Assembly (NCBI GenBank): GCA_946480085.1
Contig: CAMLHZ010000002.1
Location: forward strand, 372,001-436,000
Length of the DNA: 64,000 bases
Direction of reading: 5' to 3'
Origin: an uncultured Flavobacteriales bacterium
GTDB lineage: Bacteria > Bacteroidota > Bacteroidia > Flavobacteriales > Crocinitomicaceae
A model generated the notes under the pieces. It had not been told where the DNA came from. It did no database searches and was given only the letters and a program-made list of their open reading frames with translations. Positions 25,029-33,297 of this stretch are shown piece by piece (the first letter of the stretch is position 1; each line of letters opens with the position of its first letter). Made by a program: the position numbers and the translations under genes.

Positions 25029-26396
25029 ATGAGAAGAATAATAATTACAGGAGCTCTAATCGCAGCTCAGTTTTCAAACGCCCAAAATTTGGATAGTACA
25101 GCAGCAAAAATTCCGTTTGATGGAGTAGATGTCAGTTGGCAGAATGGGAGTGATCGACGAACGGAAAATATTTGGAAGGAAAGCAAGTATTTCATTCCGG
25201 CATTGATGATAGATGTGAATTATACCTATTCGTTCAATAATCCGAATGATAATACTGTTGTGGGTTCTACAGCTTTAGCCAGAAATAACGAAATTCAACT
25301 TTCTGCACTTCATTTTGGTGGAGATTTCACTTATAAAAACGCACGTGGTCGATTCATGACCCAGTTTGGAACGCGTTCCATTGTGGTTCCAAGAAACGAT
25401 TACAGCCCGTATAAAGGTCAGTATCAATTGGCAAATGCTTATCGTTACATCAGCGAGGCGTATGCAGGCTATCATTTCGACAAGTGGTATGGAATTAATG
25501 TTGATGCTGGTTTATTTATGTCTTACATCGGTTTGAATTCTTTTTACCAAGCTGAGAATTGGGAATATCAGGCATCGTTCACTTCTGATAATACGCCGTG
25601 GTTTTTCAACGGAGTTCGTGTTCAGATCCATCCAACCAAAAACTTGAAAATTGAACCATGGATCATTAACGGTTGGCAGAGTTATGGAAGATTCAATGCT
25701 CAGCCAGGAGCTGGAGGAAACATCACCTGGATGTCAAACAACAGTAATCTTAAATTGTTGACTAACAATTATTTTGGAACTGATGCTGCTGGATTGAAAG
25801 ACAGAAAGCGATTCCATTCAGACAACAGTTTGCTAGTGTGTTATTTCAATAAACCAGAATCGAAGCAAATTAGTAGAATGGCTTTCTCTTTAACAGGAGA
25901 TTTCGGCTTTGAAAAAGGAGGAGGAGTAAATGGATTAAAAAGCGGAGACAGTGTTGTTGGTCCAGCCCAATATTTTGCAAGTGGTATGTTATACAACAGA
26001 ATTTGGTTTGGAAAAAACAAGTTTGCATGGACACTTGGAGGCGGAGTAATGACGAATCCAGGAAGATATCTGGTACTTTATCCAACAGGACAGGCAAGCC
26101 CATTGCCTAATCCGGCAAATCCAACACAAACCGAAGGAGCATTTCCTTTCAGTGCGAATCCAGGTGATTTATTCAAAGCCTGGGATTGTTCTACAAACAT
26201 TGATTTCATGCCTAATCAGAGCGTTACATTCAGAATCGAAGCGGTTTACCGTCATTCTAGTGTACCATATTTTGCTGGGACAGGCGGAGTTACTTCACAA
26301 ACAGGTTATTCTACAGTTCCACTGGATCCTTCATGGCGACCAGACTTAGTGAAATCGGAGTTTAGGGTGATTGCGGCGTTACTATTCAGGATTTAA
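25029..26396 (+). CDS. Outer-membrane beta-barrel porin, bbp2/OmpL-like
   Basis: From the ATG at 25029 the product is 455 residues with a signal peptide (MRRIIITGALIAAQFSNAQ). The mature protein alternates polar and hydrophobic strands and ends in an aromatic/hydrophobic strand (FRVIAALLFRI), as outer-membrane barrels do. Segments such as FTYKNARGRFMTQFGTRS, EAYAGYHF, AGLFMSYIGLNSF and WFFNGVRVQIHPTKNLKIE match the putative beta-barrel porin-2 family. Homologues accompany kdp operons in Bacteroidota. Here it follows kup after a 117-base gap that contains a decayed palindromic repeat, so it could be part of the kup transcript. I infer a role in potassium passage across the outer membrane. Confidence 0.85.
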   Translation: MRRIIITGALIAAQFSNAQNLDSTAAKIPFDGVDVSWQNGSDRRTENIWKESKYFIPALMIDVNYTYSFNNPNDNTVVGSTALARNNEIQLSALHFGGDFTYKNARGRFMTQFGTRSIVVPRNDYSPYKGQYQLANAYRYISEAYAGYHFDKWYGINVDAGLFMSYIGLNSFYQAENWEYQASFTSDNTPWFFNGVRVQIHPTKNLKIEPWIINGWQSYGRFNAQPGAGGNITWMSNNSNLKLLTNNYFGTDAAGLKDRKRFHSDNSLLVCYFNKPESKQISRMAFSLTGDFGFEKGGGVNGLKSGDSVVGPAQYFASGMLYNRIWFGKNKFAWTLGGGVMTNPGRYLVLYPTGQASPLPNPANPTQTEGAFPFSANPGDLFKAWDCSTNIDFMPNQSVTFRIEAVYRHSSVPYFAGTGGVTSQTGYSTVPLDPSWRPDLVKSEFRVIAALLFRI

Positions 26397-26547
26397 AACA
26401 CATAGAGCAAATAGTTGAAACATAGTCACATAGATTTGTAGGCTTGATTGTTATTGATTCCCGCAATTTCTTAATGATTCAAATAATTCTAAAAATCATT
26501 AAGAAAACTATGTGTCTATGTGAAGAAACTATGCTTGCTATGTGTTT
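26396..26547. repeat. CACATAG-family nested palindrome
   Basis: The outer arms (26396-26433 and 26508-26547) contain reiterated ACATAG/CTATGT words and match imperfectly (about three quarters of positions). Inside is a perfect 12-bp inverted repeat, 26468-26479 with 26494-26505 (TTCTTAATGATT). A second, shorter member of the family lies at 48097-48187. It follows the porin stop directly and could act as its terminator. Confidence 0.7.
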
Positions 26548-26561
26548 AAGTGCTATCTTTA
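26535..26561 (+). promoter_or_regulatory. Candidate promoter of the structured RNA
   Basis: TTG (26535-26537), a 16-base spacer and TATCTTTA (26554-26561, seven of eight TAnnTTTG positions) would start transcription near 26566, where the structured region begins. It overlaps the end of the CACATAG repeat. No start codon with a plausible ORF follows. Confidence 0.4.
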
Positions 26562-26563
26562 TA

Positions 26564-26822
26564 GTCCGTTCAGCCAATTGATTTGTGCCTGTTAACGGGA
26601 GTTTCAGCTAGACTGAGACAAAGCCCATGTAGTTAGAACATTGACGTCTAACATTTTTAACGAATGGGGAGTCTTGTAGTTTCAATGGCGTGCTGCAACC
26701 AGTTTACTGGTCTCGATTTATCGAAATGGCAGATTACAAAGAAACGCAGCGAACTAAATCGTGCTTTCTGAGACGATCAGAACATTCCCAGCCTCGAGTT
26801 GGGAGGCTACATGGGTTTTTAA
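26564..26822 (+). ncRNA. Probable structured non-coding RNA, class unknown
   Basis: About 258 bases contain no usable ORF but many helices found by eye: 26566-26570/26594-26598 (CCGTT/AACGG); 26601-26607/26613-26619 (GTTTCAG/CTGAGAC, 7 bp, 5-base loop); the long-range 26624-26632/26807-26815 (CCCATGTAG/CTACATGGG, perfect); 26633-26637/26647-26651; 26674-26679/26693-26698; 26698-26702/26707-26711; 26758-26762/26773-26777; and 26787-26792/26798-26803. The long-range helix closes a domain of about 190 bases and is followed by TTTTT, like an intrinsic terminator. A promoter-like sequence precedes it. I found no RNase P, tmRNA or SRP signature. A lineage 6S-like RNA is possible but unproven. Confidence 0.6.
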
Positions 26823-26956
26823 AAAGCCTTAAAGATCAAAAGAGATAATCAACAAACGCCGATAGAATAAGGTCGCAAAGAATCAAATTCGGAAACTTTG
26901 CGTCCTTCTTTCTTTGCGTTTTTCTCAATATTGACTCTTCCTGTAAGTTTTTAGAT
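26823..26956. other. Intergenic region with TTTGCG-word inverted repeat
   Basis: The region between the RNA candidate and the lipocalin-like gene holds CGCAAAGAA (26874-26882) inverted as TTCTTTGCG (26910-26918), with another TTTGCGTCC copy at 26896-26904. The same TGCGTCCTTC wording appears in the long inverted repeat at 40381-40584. No gene seen. Confidence 0.5.
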
Positions 26957-27379
26957 TTAATTCTTTCCGTAAACGGTAAATACTTCCGATTTTTTCTCTG
27001 AATTTTTTGTGATCATGTCGTGATCAGAAATTTCCTCGATGTTTAAACGCTCCACTTTATCTTGCTCAGAGTCATTTAGTATCAGGGTTTTATCTTCTAA
27101 AGTCCATTGTCCTTTTGATTGCACCTGAATACGGGGAACGCCTGTTTTTATCCAATCCTGATTGGTAACTGAATCGTAATACGTGAAGTAACCGTTTTCT
27201 TCAAGGTGGAGAATAAGAACAGTAGATTTATTCGTCAAATCAATAGACTTTTTGTCATTACCTTCTTTTTTAGACAATTTCCATCGTCCAACAAGACTTT
27301 CCTTATCTACAGAATTGGATGAACAAGAAGATACAATTAACCCGGCGGTTAAAAAAAGAATACCAGTAGTGCGTTTCAT
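26957..27379 (-). CDS. Lipocalin-like lipoprotein
   Basis: The 140-residue product has a lipobox (LIVSSCSSN) and a beta-rich mature domain beginning LVGRWKLSKKEG and continuing LILHLEENGYFTYYDS, then GQWTLEDKTLIL. The opening G-x-W motif and following strands fit the lipocalin-like families common in Bacteroidota lipoproteins. Ligand unknown. It stands alone between the RNA candidate and the exopolysaccharide cluster. Confidence 0.78.
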   Translation of the reverse strand: MKRTTGILFLTAGLIVSSCSSNSVDKESLVGRWKLSKKEGNDKKSIDLTNKSTVLILHLEENGYFTYYDSVTNQDWIKTGVPRIQVQSKGQWTLEDKTLILNDSEQDKVERLNIEEISDHDMITKNSEKKSEVFTVYGKN

Positions 27380-27590
27380 ATCCTAAATGTAAATATTTAC
27401 AACAACGTAAAAACCCAACAAAGGATATTTTTTCTTCAAAAAAACGTGAAATTTTTAAGGATTCCTCATTGTTAGTTGGTTTTCACGTGGGTAGATTTGA
27501 TGATTTGCAGATTAGCATTATGTGCTTAAAAATGAAAATCGATTTAGATAATTTCCAACTTTCACGATATGTGGTCATCTTTGCATTGAA

Positions 27591-28334
27591 ATGAAAAGCC
27601 TTCTAATTCTAAATTACCACAAAATCGTAATCGAAACTTCGAAAGATGAATGGAGTGCTTTTGATCTTCCTTTTTCTCAGTTTAGATATCAACTCAAGCT
27701 TATTGAAAAATCTAAAACCCCTGTAATCGCTTTAAAAGATTGGTTGTCTGGTAATCTTTCCAACGGATTTTATATTGCGCTCACTTTTGATGATGGATGT
27801 TCTTCTGTAACAGATTATGCTCTTCCTGAACTCAAAAAACGACGATTTCCTTTCAGTGTATTTCCTGTCGTTGAAAAAGTAGAATCCAGTGGTTCACTAA
27901 AGTGGAATGAACTAAAATCCATGATGTCTGCGAATGTTGAAATCGGGTCGCATGGAATGACGCATAAACCCCTGTATTCTCTTTTGCAGGATGAACTGAA
28001 TTACGAAGTCAGAGACTCTAAGGAAATTATTGATGAACAACTGAATATTAAAACCACTTATTTTGCTTTGCCTTTTGGAGTCTATGGAAGGAGAAGTTTG
28101 AAAACGCTAAGAAATAGTGGATACTACACAGTGTTTTCAACACGATCAAAGTTAAATTATGATCCGAATTTATTCATTCAGCATCGATTGAACGTAAAGT
28201 CAACCATGAGTTTAAGTGAATTTGAATCGCTGTTAAAAGGAAAGAAAACCTATTTATTGAAACGAAGTGTCTTGTCCTTTTTTGCGCTTGAACTAAATAG
28301 AATTAGTGGGGTGCTTAAACGATTAAAAAGATAA
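27591..28334 (+). CDS. Polysaccharide deacetylase family protein
   Basis: The 247-residue protein contains the NodB-type motifs: LTFDDGCSSV (motif 1, metal and base Asp residues, near 63-72), SHGMTH (motif 2, metal His residues, near 121-126) and a downstream ALPFGVYG. It would remove acetyl groups from an amino-sugar polymer. No signal peptide is obvious. The next gene starts four bases after its stop, and the cluster with two glycosyltransferases suggests work on a surface or lipid-linked polysaccharide. Confidence 0.88.
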   Translation: MKSLLILNYHKIVIETSKDEWSAFDLPFSQFRYQLKLIEKSKTPVIALKDWLSGNLSNGFYIALTFDDGCSSVTDYALPELKKRRFPFSVFPVVEKVESSGSLKWNELKSMMSANVEIGSHGMTHKPLYSLLQDELNYEVRDSKEIIDEQLNIKTTYFALPFGVYGRRSLKTLRNSGYYTVFSTRSKLNYDPNLFIQHRLNVKSTMSLSEFESLLKGKKTYLLKRSVLSFFALELNRISGVLKRLKR

Positions 28335-28338
28335 GACA

Positions 28339-29436
28339 ATGATTTGGTGCTACATATTGTTTCTTGCTGGGTGTTTGCCGATTTTGATCTTGTTGTTCTA
28401 TGTACTATTTGTACTGTATTTTGGAAAAAGTGTAAAATCGAAAGTTGAAAAAACAGGATACACCGAACCGGTTAGCATTATCATATCGTGCTTTAATGAA
28501 GAACAATTCATTGAACAGAGAATTCAGGATTTACTTCGATTCGATAACTGGATTGAAGGTTCGGAAATCATCATCGTTAGTGGTGGTTCTGTTGATAGAA
28601 CAAACGATATAATAAACAAATATGCTTCAGATCAACGTATTCGATCGTTTGTTTTTGAAGAGCGTATTTCTAAAATTGAAGGGGTGAACTACGCCGTAGA
28701 ACAATCTAGGCATAAATTATTGGTTTTTTCAGATTGCCGTCAATTGATTGAACCAGGTTCCGTTCCGTTATTGATTCATCATTTTTCTGATGATGAAATT
28801 GGATTGGTAACCAGTACCTTAGTCGATACCAAAAATTCTTCTCAACCATCATTAACACGTTCATTGCTGAATAAATTAGCAATTAAATTGAGTGAAAAAT
28901 CATCAGGACTAAATGTTTTTGGAGCACTATATGCTCAGCGCAAAGATTGTTTTAAAACGATACCTAATGATATTCTTTTCGATGATCTGTTCGTTACAGT
29001 ATCAATACTGAAGCAAGGAAAACGCCTGGTTCAGGATCCAAATGCAATTATCTACGACGTTCATTTTAACGACTATTATCAGAAAGATCGTATCATGAGG
29101 TTGGCGAGGGGATTATTGCTTTTCTTCTCCAATCATTTCAAACTTATTTGGTCAATACCCTTGGGAAAAAGATTAGAATTTTTAGTGTTCAAATATTTAA
29201 AACTGGTATTGCCATTTTCACTTATGATTCTTGCAGCCGCTTTGATAATACTCATTTTTAAAAGTCATTTTCTCTTGCCGATTATATGTGCAGGGCTTTT
29301 ACTGATATTTTTGATTCTACCCACAATTCGAAGAATGATGTTTCAATTTACATACATTCAATGGTGTTTCGGAATTGCAATATTTCAATTTTTAATGGGG
29401 CGGGACAGGAGTACTATGTGGAATAAATTGAAGTAA
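28339..29436 (+). CDS. Family 2 glycosyltransferase, membrane-bound
   Basis: The 365-residue protein has an N-terminal membrane helix, a GT-A catalytic domain (VSIIISCFNEEQFIEQRI, VVFSD-like LLVFSDCRQ, and DDLFVTVSILKQGKRLV for acceptor and base), and two or three C-terminal helices (VLPFSLMILAAALIILIF, FLLPIICAGLLLIFLIL). This is the layout of processive or polyprenyl-linked GT2 enzymes. It is the middle gene of a three-gene cluster with a deacetylase before and a GT4 after it, each with gaps of four to six bases. Confidence 0.88.
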   Translation: MIWCYILFLAGCLPILILLFYVLFVLYFGKSVKSKVEKTGYTEPVSIIISCFNEEQFIEQRIQDLLRFDNWIEGSEIIIVSGGSVDRTNDIINKYASDQRIRSFVFEERISKIEGVNYAVEQSRHKLLVFSDCRQLIEPGSVPLLIHHFSDDEIGLVTSTLVDTKNSSQPSLTRSLLNKLAIKLSEKSSGLNVFGALYAQRKDCFKTIPNDILFDDLFVTVSILKQGKRLVQDPNAIIYDVHFNDYYQKDRIMRLARGLLLFFSNHFKLIWSIPLGKRLEFLVFKYLKLVLPFSLMILAAALIILIFKSHFLLPIICAGLLLIFLILPTIRRMMFQFTYIQWCFGIAIFQFLMGRDRSTMWNKLK

Positions 29437-29441
29437 AAAAA

Positions 29442-30638
29442 ATGAAAGTTTTACAGCTTTGTTATAAAATTCCATTCCCCCGAAATGATGGTGGAGCATA
29501 TTCGCTCTCTAATGCCGCTTTGAGTTTAATGAGTAACGAAGAAGTAGATCTGAAGGTACTCGCAATGTGTCAAATAAAGAATGGAGATAATCCTGATTTA
29601 GTTCCTGAAAGTTTCAGAACTCAGACTAGGTTTGAATCCGTTAAAATTGACAATAGAATCAAGTTGATCGATGCTTTTTTCAACTTATTTTCTTCAAGAT
29701 CTTATTTTACCGAGCGTTTCGATTCAAAACTCTTCGAGTTGAAGTTAGAAGAAGTGCTTTCTAATGAAAGCTTCGATATTATTCAGATAGAGCATATTTA
29801 TCTTGGTAGTTACATTGAAGTTATACGGAGATATTCCAAAGGAAAAATTGTGCTTCGAGCCCAGAATGTAGAGCATCAGCTTTGGAAATCGTATCTGCAG
29901 ACATCTAACCTAAGCTTTATTAAGCGAATCTATCTGCAAAAAATGGTCGATAGATTAAAGAAAGAAGAGATTGAAGTTTTGAATAATATTGATGCCTTGA
30001 TCTGTTTGTCGAATGAAGATCTGTTGTCCTTTGAAAATTATATGAAAAACATTCCATGTTCAGTAATACCAATTGCCATAGAAGACGTCCAAAGTACTAC
30101 GAAAATAACAAATGCTGAACCTGTAGTTTACCATTTAGGTTCAATGGATTGGTTGCCGAACAAACAAGGAGTTGATTGGTTTTTGAAGCATGTACTACCG
30201 GAAGTCAGAAAAAGAAATAAACAAATTCTGTTTCACTTTGCTGGAAAGAATATGCCTGATAATCTAATTCAGTATTCCAATGATCAATTAATTATAGAAG
30301 GTGAAGTAGAGAGCGCAATAGAATTTCAATCTGATAAGGAAATAATGATTGTTCCATTGCTTTCGGGCGGTGGAATTAGAGTGAAAATTATTGAAGGATT
30401 GGCTTTGGGTAAAGTAATTGTTTCAACCTCAAAAGGAGCAGAGGGACTGGATTGTAAATCTGGAGAAAATATTCTAATTGCCAATACTCCAGAAGAATTT
30501 TGCAACGCGATAATTGCCTGTTTTGAATCTAAAGAACTCCGTGAGAAACTAAGTAGAAACGCACGTGTACTTTTTGAAACTAAATTTCAGATAAAAACAG
30601 TCGGAGAAGCTTTGCTTGGGTTTTATTCAGAGCTTTGA
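29442..30638 (+). CDS. Family 4 glycosyltransferase
   Basis: The 398-residue GT-B protein starts VLQLCYKIPFPRNDGGAYSL and contains RAQNVEHQLWKSY, a linker, and a donor-binding domain with HLGSMDWLPNKQGVDWFL and the acidic IVPLLSGGGIRVKIIEGLA block, typical of GT4 enzymes with nucleotide-sugar donors. It ends the short polysaccharide cluster and converges with the RAYT gene, overlapping it by 12 bases. Confidence 0.9.
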   Translation: MKVLQLCYKIPFPRNDGGAYSLSNAALSLMSNEEVDLKVLAMCQIKNGDNPDLVPESFRTQTRFESVKIDNRIKLIDAFFNLFSSRSYFTERFDSKLFELKLEEVLSNESFDIIQIEHIYLGSYIEVIRRYSKGKIVLRAQNVEHQLWKSYLQTSNLSFIKRIYLQKMVDRLKKEEIEVLNNIDALICLSNEDLLSFENYMKNIPCSVIPIAIEDVQSTTKITNAEPVVYHLGSMDWLPNKQGVDWFLKHVLPEVRKRNKQILFHFAGKNMPDNLIQYSNDQLIIEGEVESAIEFQSDKEIMIVPLLSGGGIRVKIIEGLALGKVIVSTSKGAEGLDCKSGENILIANTPEEFCNAIIACFESKELREKLSRNARVLFETKFQIKTVGEALLGFYSEL

Positions 30639-31196
30639 GCAAGATATCTTTTTCTTCCAGTTGGCAGGATTATCCCTGATATATTCTGTAATTCTATTGT
30701 AATCCGCTTCAGATCGAATGATGTGTTCGTAGTAATTTCTTTGCCAGATTTTCGTCGTTGGGGCGAATTGCAAATCGCCCGTACTATAGGATTCTGGCAA
30801 AATCTCTTTTAATCTATCTTTTATCTGCTTGGTAGTAGCGATCTTATATCCTCTAATAATTGATCCGATTGTTTGTGAAGGGGATTTGAAGTCACCGATT
30901 TGAGTAGCGTTATTTCCCTTTTGAAAAGTAATTTCGATAATAGCGTGAAAATGATCAGGCATCACAATGAATTCGTGTAATTCAATGTTGTTTCTAATAT
31001 TTAGCGTATTCAGCCATTCCTGTTCTGCAATTTTCCCGAATTCATTAAGATTCATTTCCTCATCAATGATTTCCCCGAATAGTTGAATTTTGTCTTGTAC
31101 GCAAAGTGTTATGAAATAGGAGCCTTCAATGGAATAATCAAATCTTTTCAAACGTATGGATTGTCGATTATTCAGAATAGAGTTGTAGTGAGTCAT
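30627..31196 (-). CDS. REP-associated tyrosine transposase (RAYT)
   Basis: The 189-residue protein belongs to the Y1/HUH transposases: it has GSYFITLCVQDK, the HUH motif MPDHFHAII near residue 80, and the catalytic tyrosine in WQRNYYEHIIR. RAYTs are domesticated single-copy relatives of IS200/IS605 that act on short palindromic REP sequences. No IS ends flank it. Its own coding sequence includes a near-palindrome at 30761-30780, encoding GDLQFAP, and a related weaker segment near 30881-30897 encoding GDFKSPS. The overlap with the GT4 gene suggests recent arrival in this spot. Confidence 0.9.
   Translation of the reverse strand: MTHYNSILNNRQSIRLKRFDYSIEGSYFITLCVQDKIQLFGEIIDEEMNLNEFGKIAEQEWLNTLNIRNNIELHEFIVMPDHFHAIIEITFQKGNNATQIGDFKSPSQTIGSIIRGYKIATTKQIKDRLKEILPESYSTGDLQFAPTTKIWQRNYYEHIIRSEADYNRITEYIRDNPANWKKKISCSKL
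30761..30780. repeat. REP-like palindrome inside the RAYT gene
   Basis: GGGCGA and TCGCCC form the outer arms and TTGCAA the centre, with one A-A mismatch on each side, making a 20-base palindrome with a single mismatched pair. It is within the conserved RAYT frame. A REP-like site within the gene of the enzyme that would act on it is notable, although I have no second copy outside the gene in this window. Confidence 0.6.
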
Positions 31197-31254
31197 ATCT
31201 TTAAGATACGTAAAATCGTCGAAAAGAAGTTCAGAAACAATTACGAATTCCTAA

Positions 31255-32385
31255 TCACTCCTCTTTCTTCCGCCAAATCTCGCACATCACCGCTAAGTGA
31301 TCAGAATAAGCCGTTTTTTGAATTTTGAATTTACTTGCTTGCAGACTTGGTGAATGGAAGATATAGTCTATTCTTCCGGCCGGGACTTTTCCAGCGTACG
31401 TTACACCAATTCCAAAGCAGGACTCGCGGTAAGAATCTACTAAATTCTTATTGAATTGATTGTAAACGTAACTCATTGGCGTATCGTTAAAATCGCCGCA
31501 AATGATTACCGGATAAGGTGATGTTTCGACGTGTTCTACAACTCGTTTTGCCTGTTCGGCGCGAGCTGGATATGCAATGGTTAACTTCTCGAAAAGTAAA
31601 CGTGCGGTCGATTTCTGTCCGCCAGATTGCGCATTCTTTTCTCCAAACATGGCATAATCCTCTTGCTGAAGTTTGATGGATTGTAAATGAATGTTGTATA
31701 CGCGAATGGTGTCTTTTCCTTTTACAATATCAGCGAAAATGCAATAATTATCAGTACTTGCATAGTTTTCAAACATTACATCACCCTGAGCAATCATAGG
31801 GTATTTCGACATCATGCAAATCCCGAAATTTTGCTTTTTGTATCTGTTGCGCGAATAACGCTCGTGCGTATAATTCACGTTCAGTAATTTCATGATCGTA
31901 TCCTTCGTGATATAGCGCGTAGGTTTATCCTGATAATAGAATTCCTGAAAGCAAACAATGTCTGGATTCGCCCGATGGATATATGCAAAAATGGAATCTC
32001 TGTTTTCTTTTCCAGCTTCAAAATCTTCATTGTAAACATCAAACAAGCGTACATTGTAGCTCATTACTTTGAAGGTACTGGCACCTTTCGGAATTTCCTC
32101 TTCGGAACCAAAAGTCAATGTTCTGAAATGTAAGGTTCCGCCTAATAAAACTCCGCCAAGTAAAACAAGTGCCCATCTCGATTTTTGAAAAGCCCAAATG
32201 ATGATGAGTACGAAAATGGCAATGATAATTACTGGATAGATCAATCCAAAGAAAGGAAGGATCTCAAGCGTGTCGGGGTGAACATACGGACATAAATAAG
32301 CAAGGAAAAGACAGCACAAAACCGTCACACTGAGAATAACCAGTATAGTACGGAATCGAAATACTTTCTTGTACCAAGCGCTCAT
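31255..32385 (-). CDS. Endonuclease/exonuclease/phosphatase (EEP) family protein, membrane-anchored
   Basis: The 376-residue protein has three N-terminal hydrophobic segments (about 10-95), then an EEP domain: VMSYNVRLFDV, PDIVCFQEFYY, VYNIHLQSI, ICGDFNDTPMSYVYN and the final SDHLAVMCEI. These carry the metal and catalytic Asn, Glu, Asp and His residues. Membrane-anchored EEP proteins of Bacteroidota are widespread, and their substrate (nucleic acid, phospholipid or sugar phosphate) is not known. It follows the two rhomboid genes and mutL on the same strand with gaps of seven bases or less, so it is the end of that operon. Confidence 0.9.
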   Translation of the reverse strand: MSAWYKKVFRFRTILVILSVTVLCCLFLAYLCPYVHPDTLEILPFFGLIYPVIIIAIFVLIIIWAFQKSRWALVLLGGVLLGGTLHFRTLTFGSEEEIPKGASTFKVMSYNVRLFDVYNEDFEAGKENRDSIFAYIHRANPDIVCFQEFYYQDKPTRYITKDTIMKLLNVNYTHERYSRNRYKKQNFGICMMSKYPMIAQGDVMFENYASTDNYCIFADIVKGKDTIRVYNIHLQSIKLQQEDYAMFGEKNAQSGGQKSTARLLFEKLTIAYPARAEQAKRVVEHVETSPYPVIICGDFNDTPMSYVYNQFNKNLVDSYRESCFGIGVTYAGKVPAGRIDYIFHSPSLQASKFKIQKTAYSDHLAVMCEIWRKKEE

Positions 32386-32392
32386 TAATGCT

Positions 32393-33292
32393 TTATTTCT
32401 GACTTTGAGAGAACAAAAATTCCTTCTCTGCTTTACTCAACGATTCATATCCAGACTTTGAAATTTTATCCAAAATCTTATTTGTTTTCTCCTGACGCGC
32501 TTTTTTATCCAAATTGAACTGTTCATCCGTTTTTGGTCTGCCGCCTCTTTCAACTTTCATTCGAGGTCCGGGCTTAAAAATTCCCGACCAGAATTTTTTA
32601 AACCGTTGTCCAAATGATTCCGACATATTGATGATATTTCTAGACGAATTTAAGTTAGTTACCGATAAAAAACCAATTAATGCACCACCTAAATGTGCAA
32701 AATGTGCAGTTCCGTCATCGTTCGCCAGTCCCACAACGTCGAGTAACAGGTAGATACCAGCAATTAAAATCAGTCGAATATTAATGCCTCCGAACAATGT
32801 GATCTCAAGATTGGGTTTATAGAATGCCATAGCCATAAAAATGGACATTACAGAACCTGAAGCTCCAACAATTACGGTTTCATGTCCGCTTAAACCAGGA
32901 AAAACAGAATGTGCCGCAATTTCCAGTAAACCTCCTGCGATTCCTCCAACTACATAAAGATGTAACAGTCTTCTTGATGTAAAAAACTGCAAGAACATTC
33001 TTCCAGAAAAATAAAGAAAGAGCATGTTGAACAAAAAGTGAAGAACGTCAAAATGCGCGAATATACTTGTAACAATTCCCCATGGCGCATGTAAAAAACC
33101 TTTGGGTGAACCATTCAACATGAAGATTTTGATCAGAAGTTCACTAACAGGCCCATCAGCTTTAGATAAGTGCCCAATTGTCATCGTGATCCCGATAGCG
33201 AGAAAGACAAATAAATTAATGAGAATAAGAAGAATCAACGAAGATTTCTTACTCAATTGGTAACGAAGTTCATTTAAAAACGGATTGCTCAT
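32393..33292 (-). CDS. Rhomboid-family intramembrane serine protease
   Basis: The 299-residue protein has six or so membrane helices. The catalytic serine lies in IVGASGSVMSI and the histidine in HFAHLGGALIGF, and the loop HFDVLHFLFNMLFLYFSGRMF is the family's H-x-x-x-N motif. A cytoplasmic tail of about 70 residues (basic, from SFGQRFKKF) follows. The gene lies five bases after another rhomboid. Active-site Ser and His are both present, so it should be active. Confidence 0.92.
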   Translation of the reverse strand: MSNPFLNELRYQLSKKSSLILLILINLFVFLAIGITMTIGHLSKADGPVSELLIKIFMLNGSPKGFLHAPWGIVTSIFAHFDVLHFLFNMLFLYFSGRMFLQFFTSRRLLHLYVVGGIAGGLLEIAAHSVFPGLSGHETVIVGASGSVMSIFMAMAFYKPNLEITLFGGINIRLILIAGIYLLLDVVGLANDDGTAHFAHLGGALIGFLSVTNLNSSRNIINMSESFGQRFKKFWSGIFKPGPRMKVERGGRPKTDEQFNLDKKARQEKTNKILDKISKSGYESLSKAEKEFLFSQSQK

Positions 33293-33297
33293 ACCTA

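Noticed and set aside
26676..26690. CRISPR-like words (GTAGTTTCAATGGCG) in the RNA candidate
   Set aside because: Single occurrence, no repeated spacers and no cas genes anywhere in the window.
26564..26822. tmRNA, RNase P RNA or SRP RNA
   Set aside because: I searched by eye for the tmRNA tag and acceptor, the GAGGAAAGUCC core of RNase P and the GGAA-type SRP loop, and found none.
27591..30638. Large capsule or O-antigen locus
   Set aside because: Only three genes are present, with no Wzx, Wzy or Wzz-like genes nearby.
30627..31196. Complete IS200/IS605 insertion sequence
   Set aside because: Only a RAYT-type gene is present, with no subterminal hairpins or tnpB, and it overlaps a glycosyltransferase gene.
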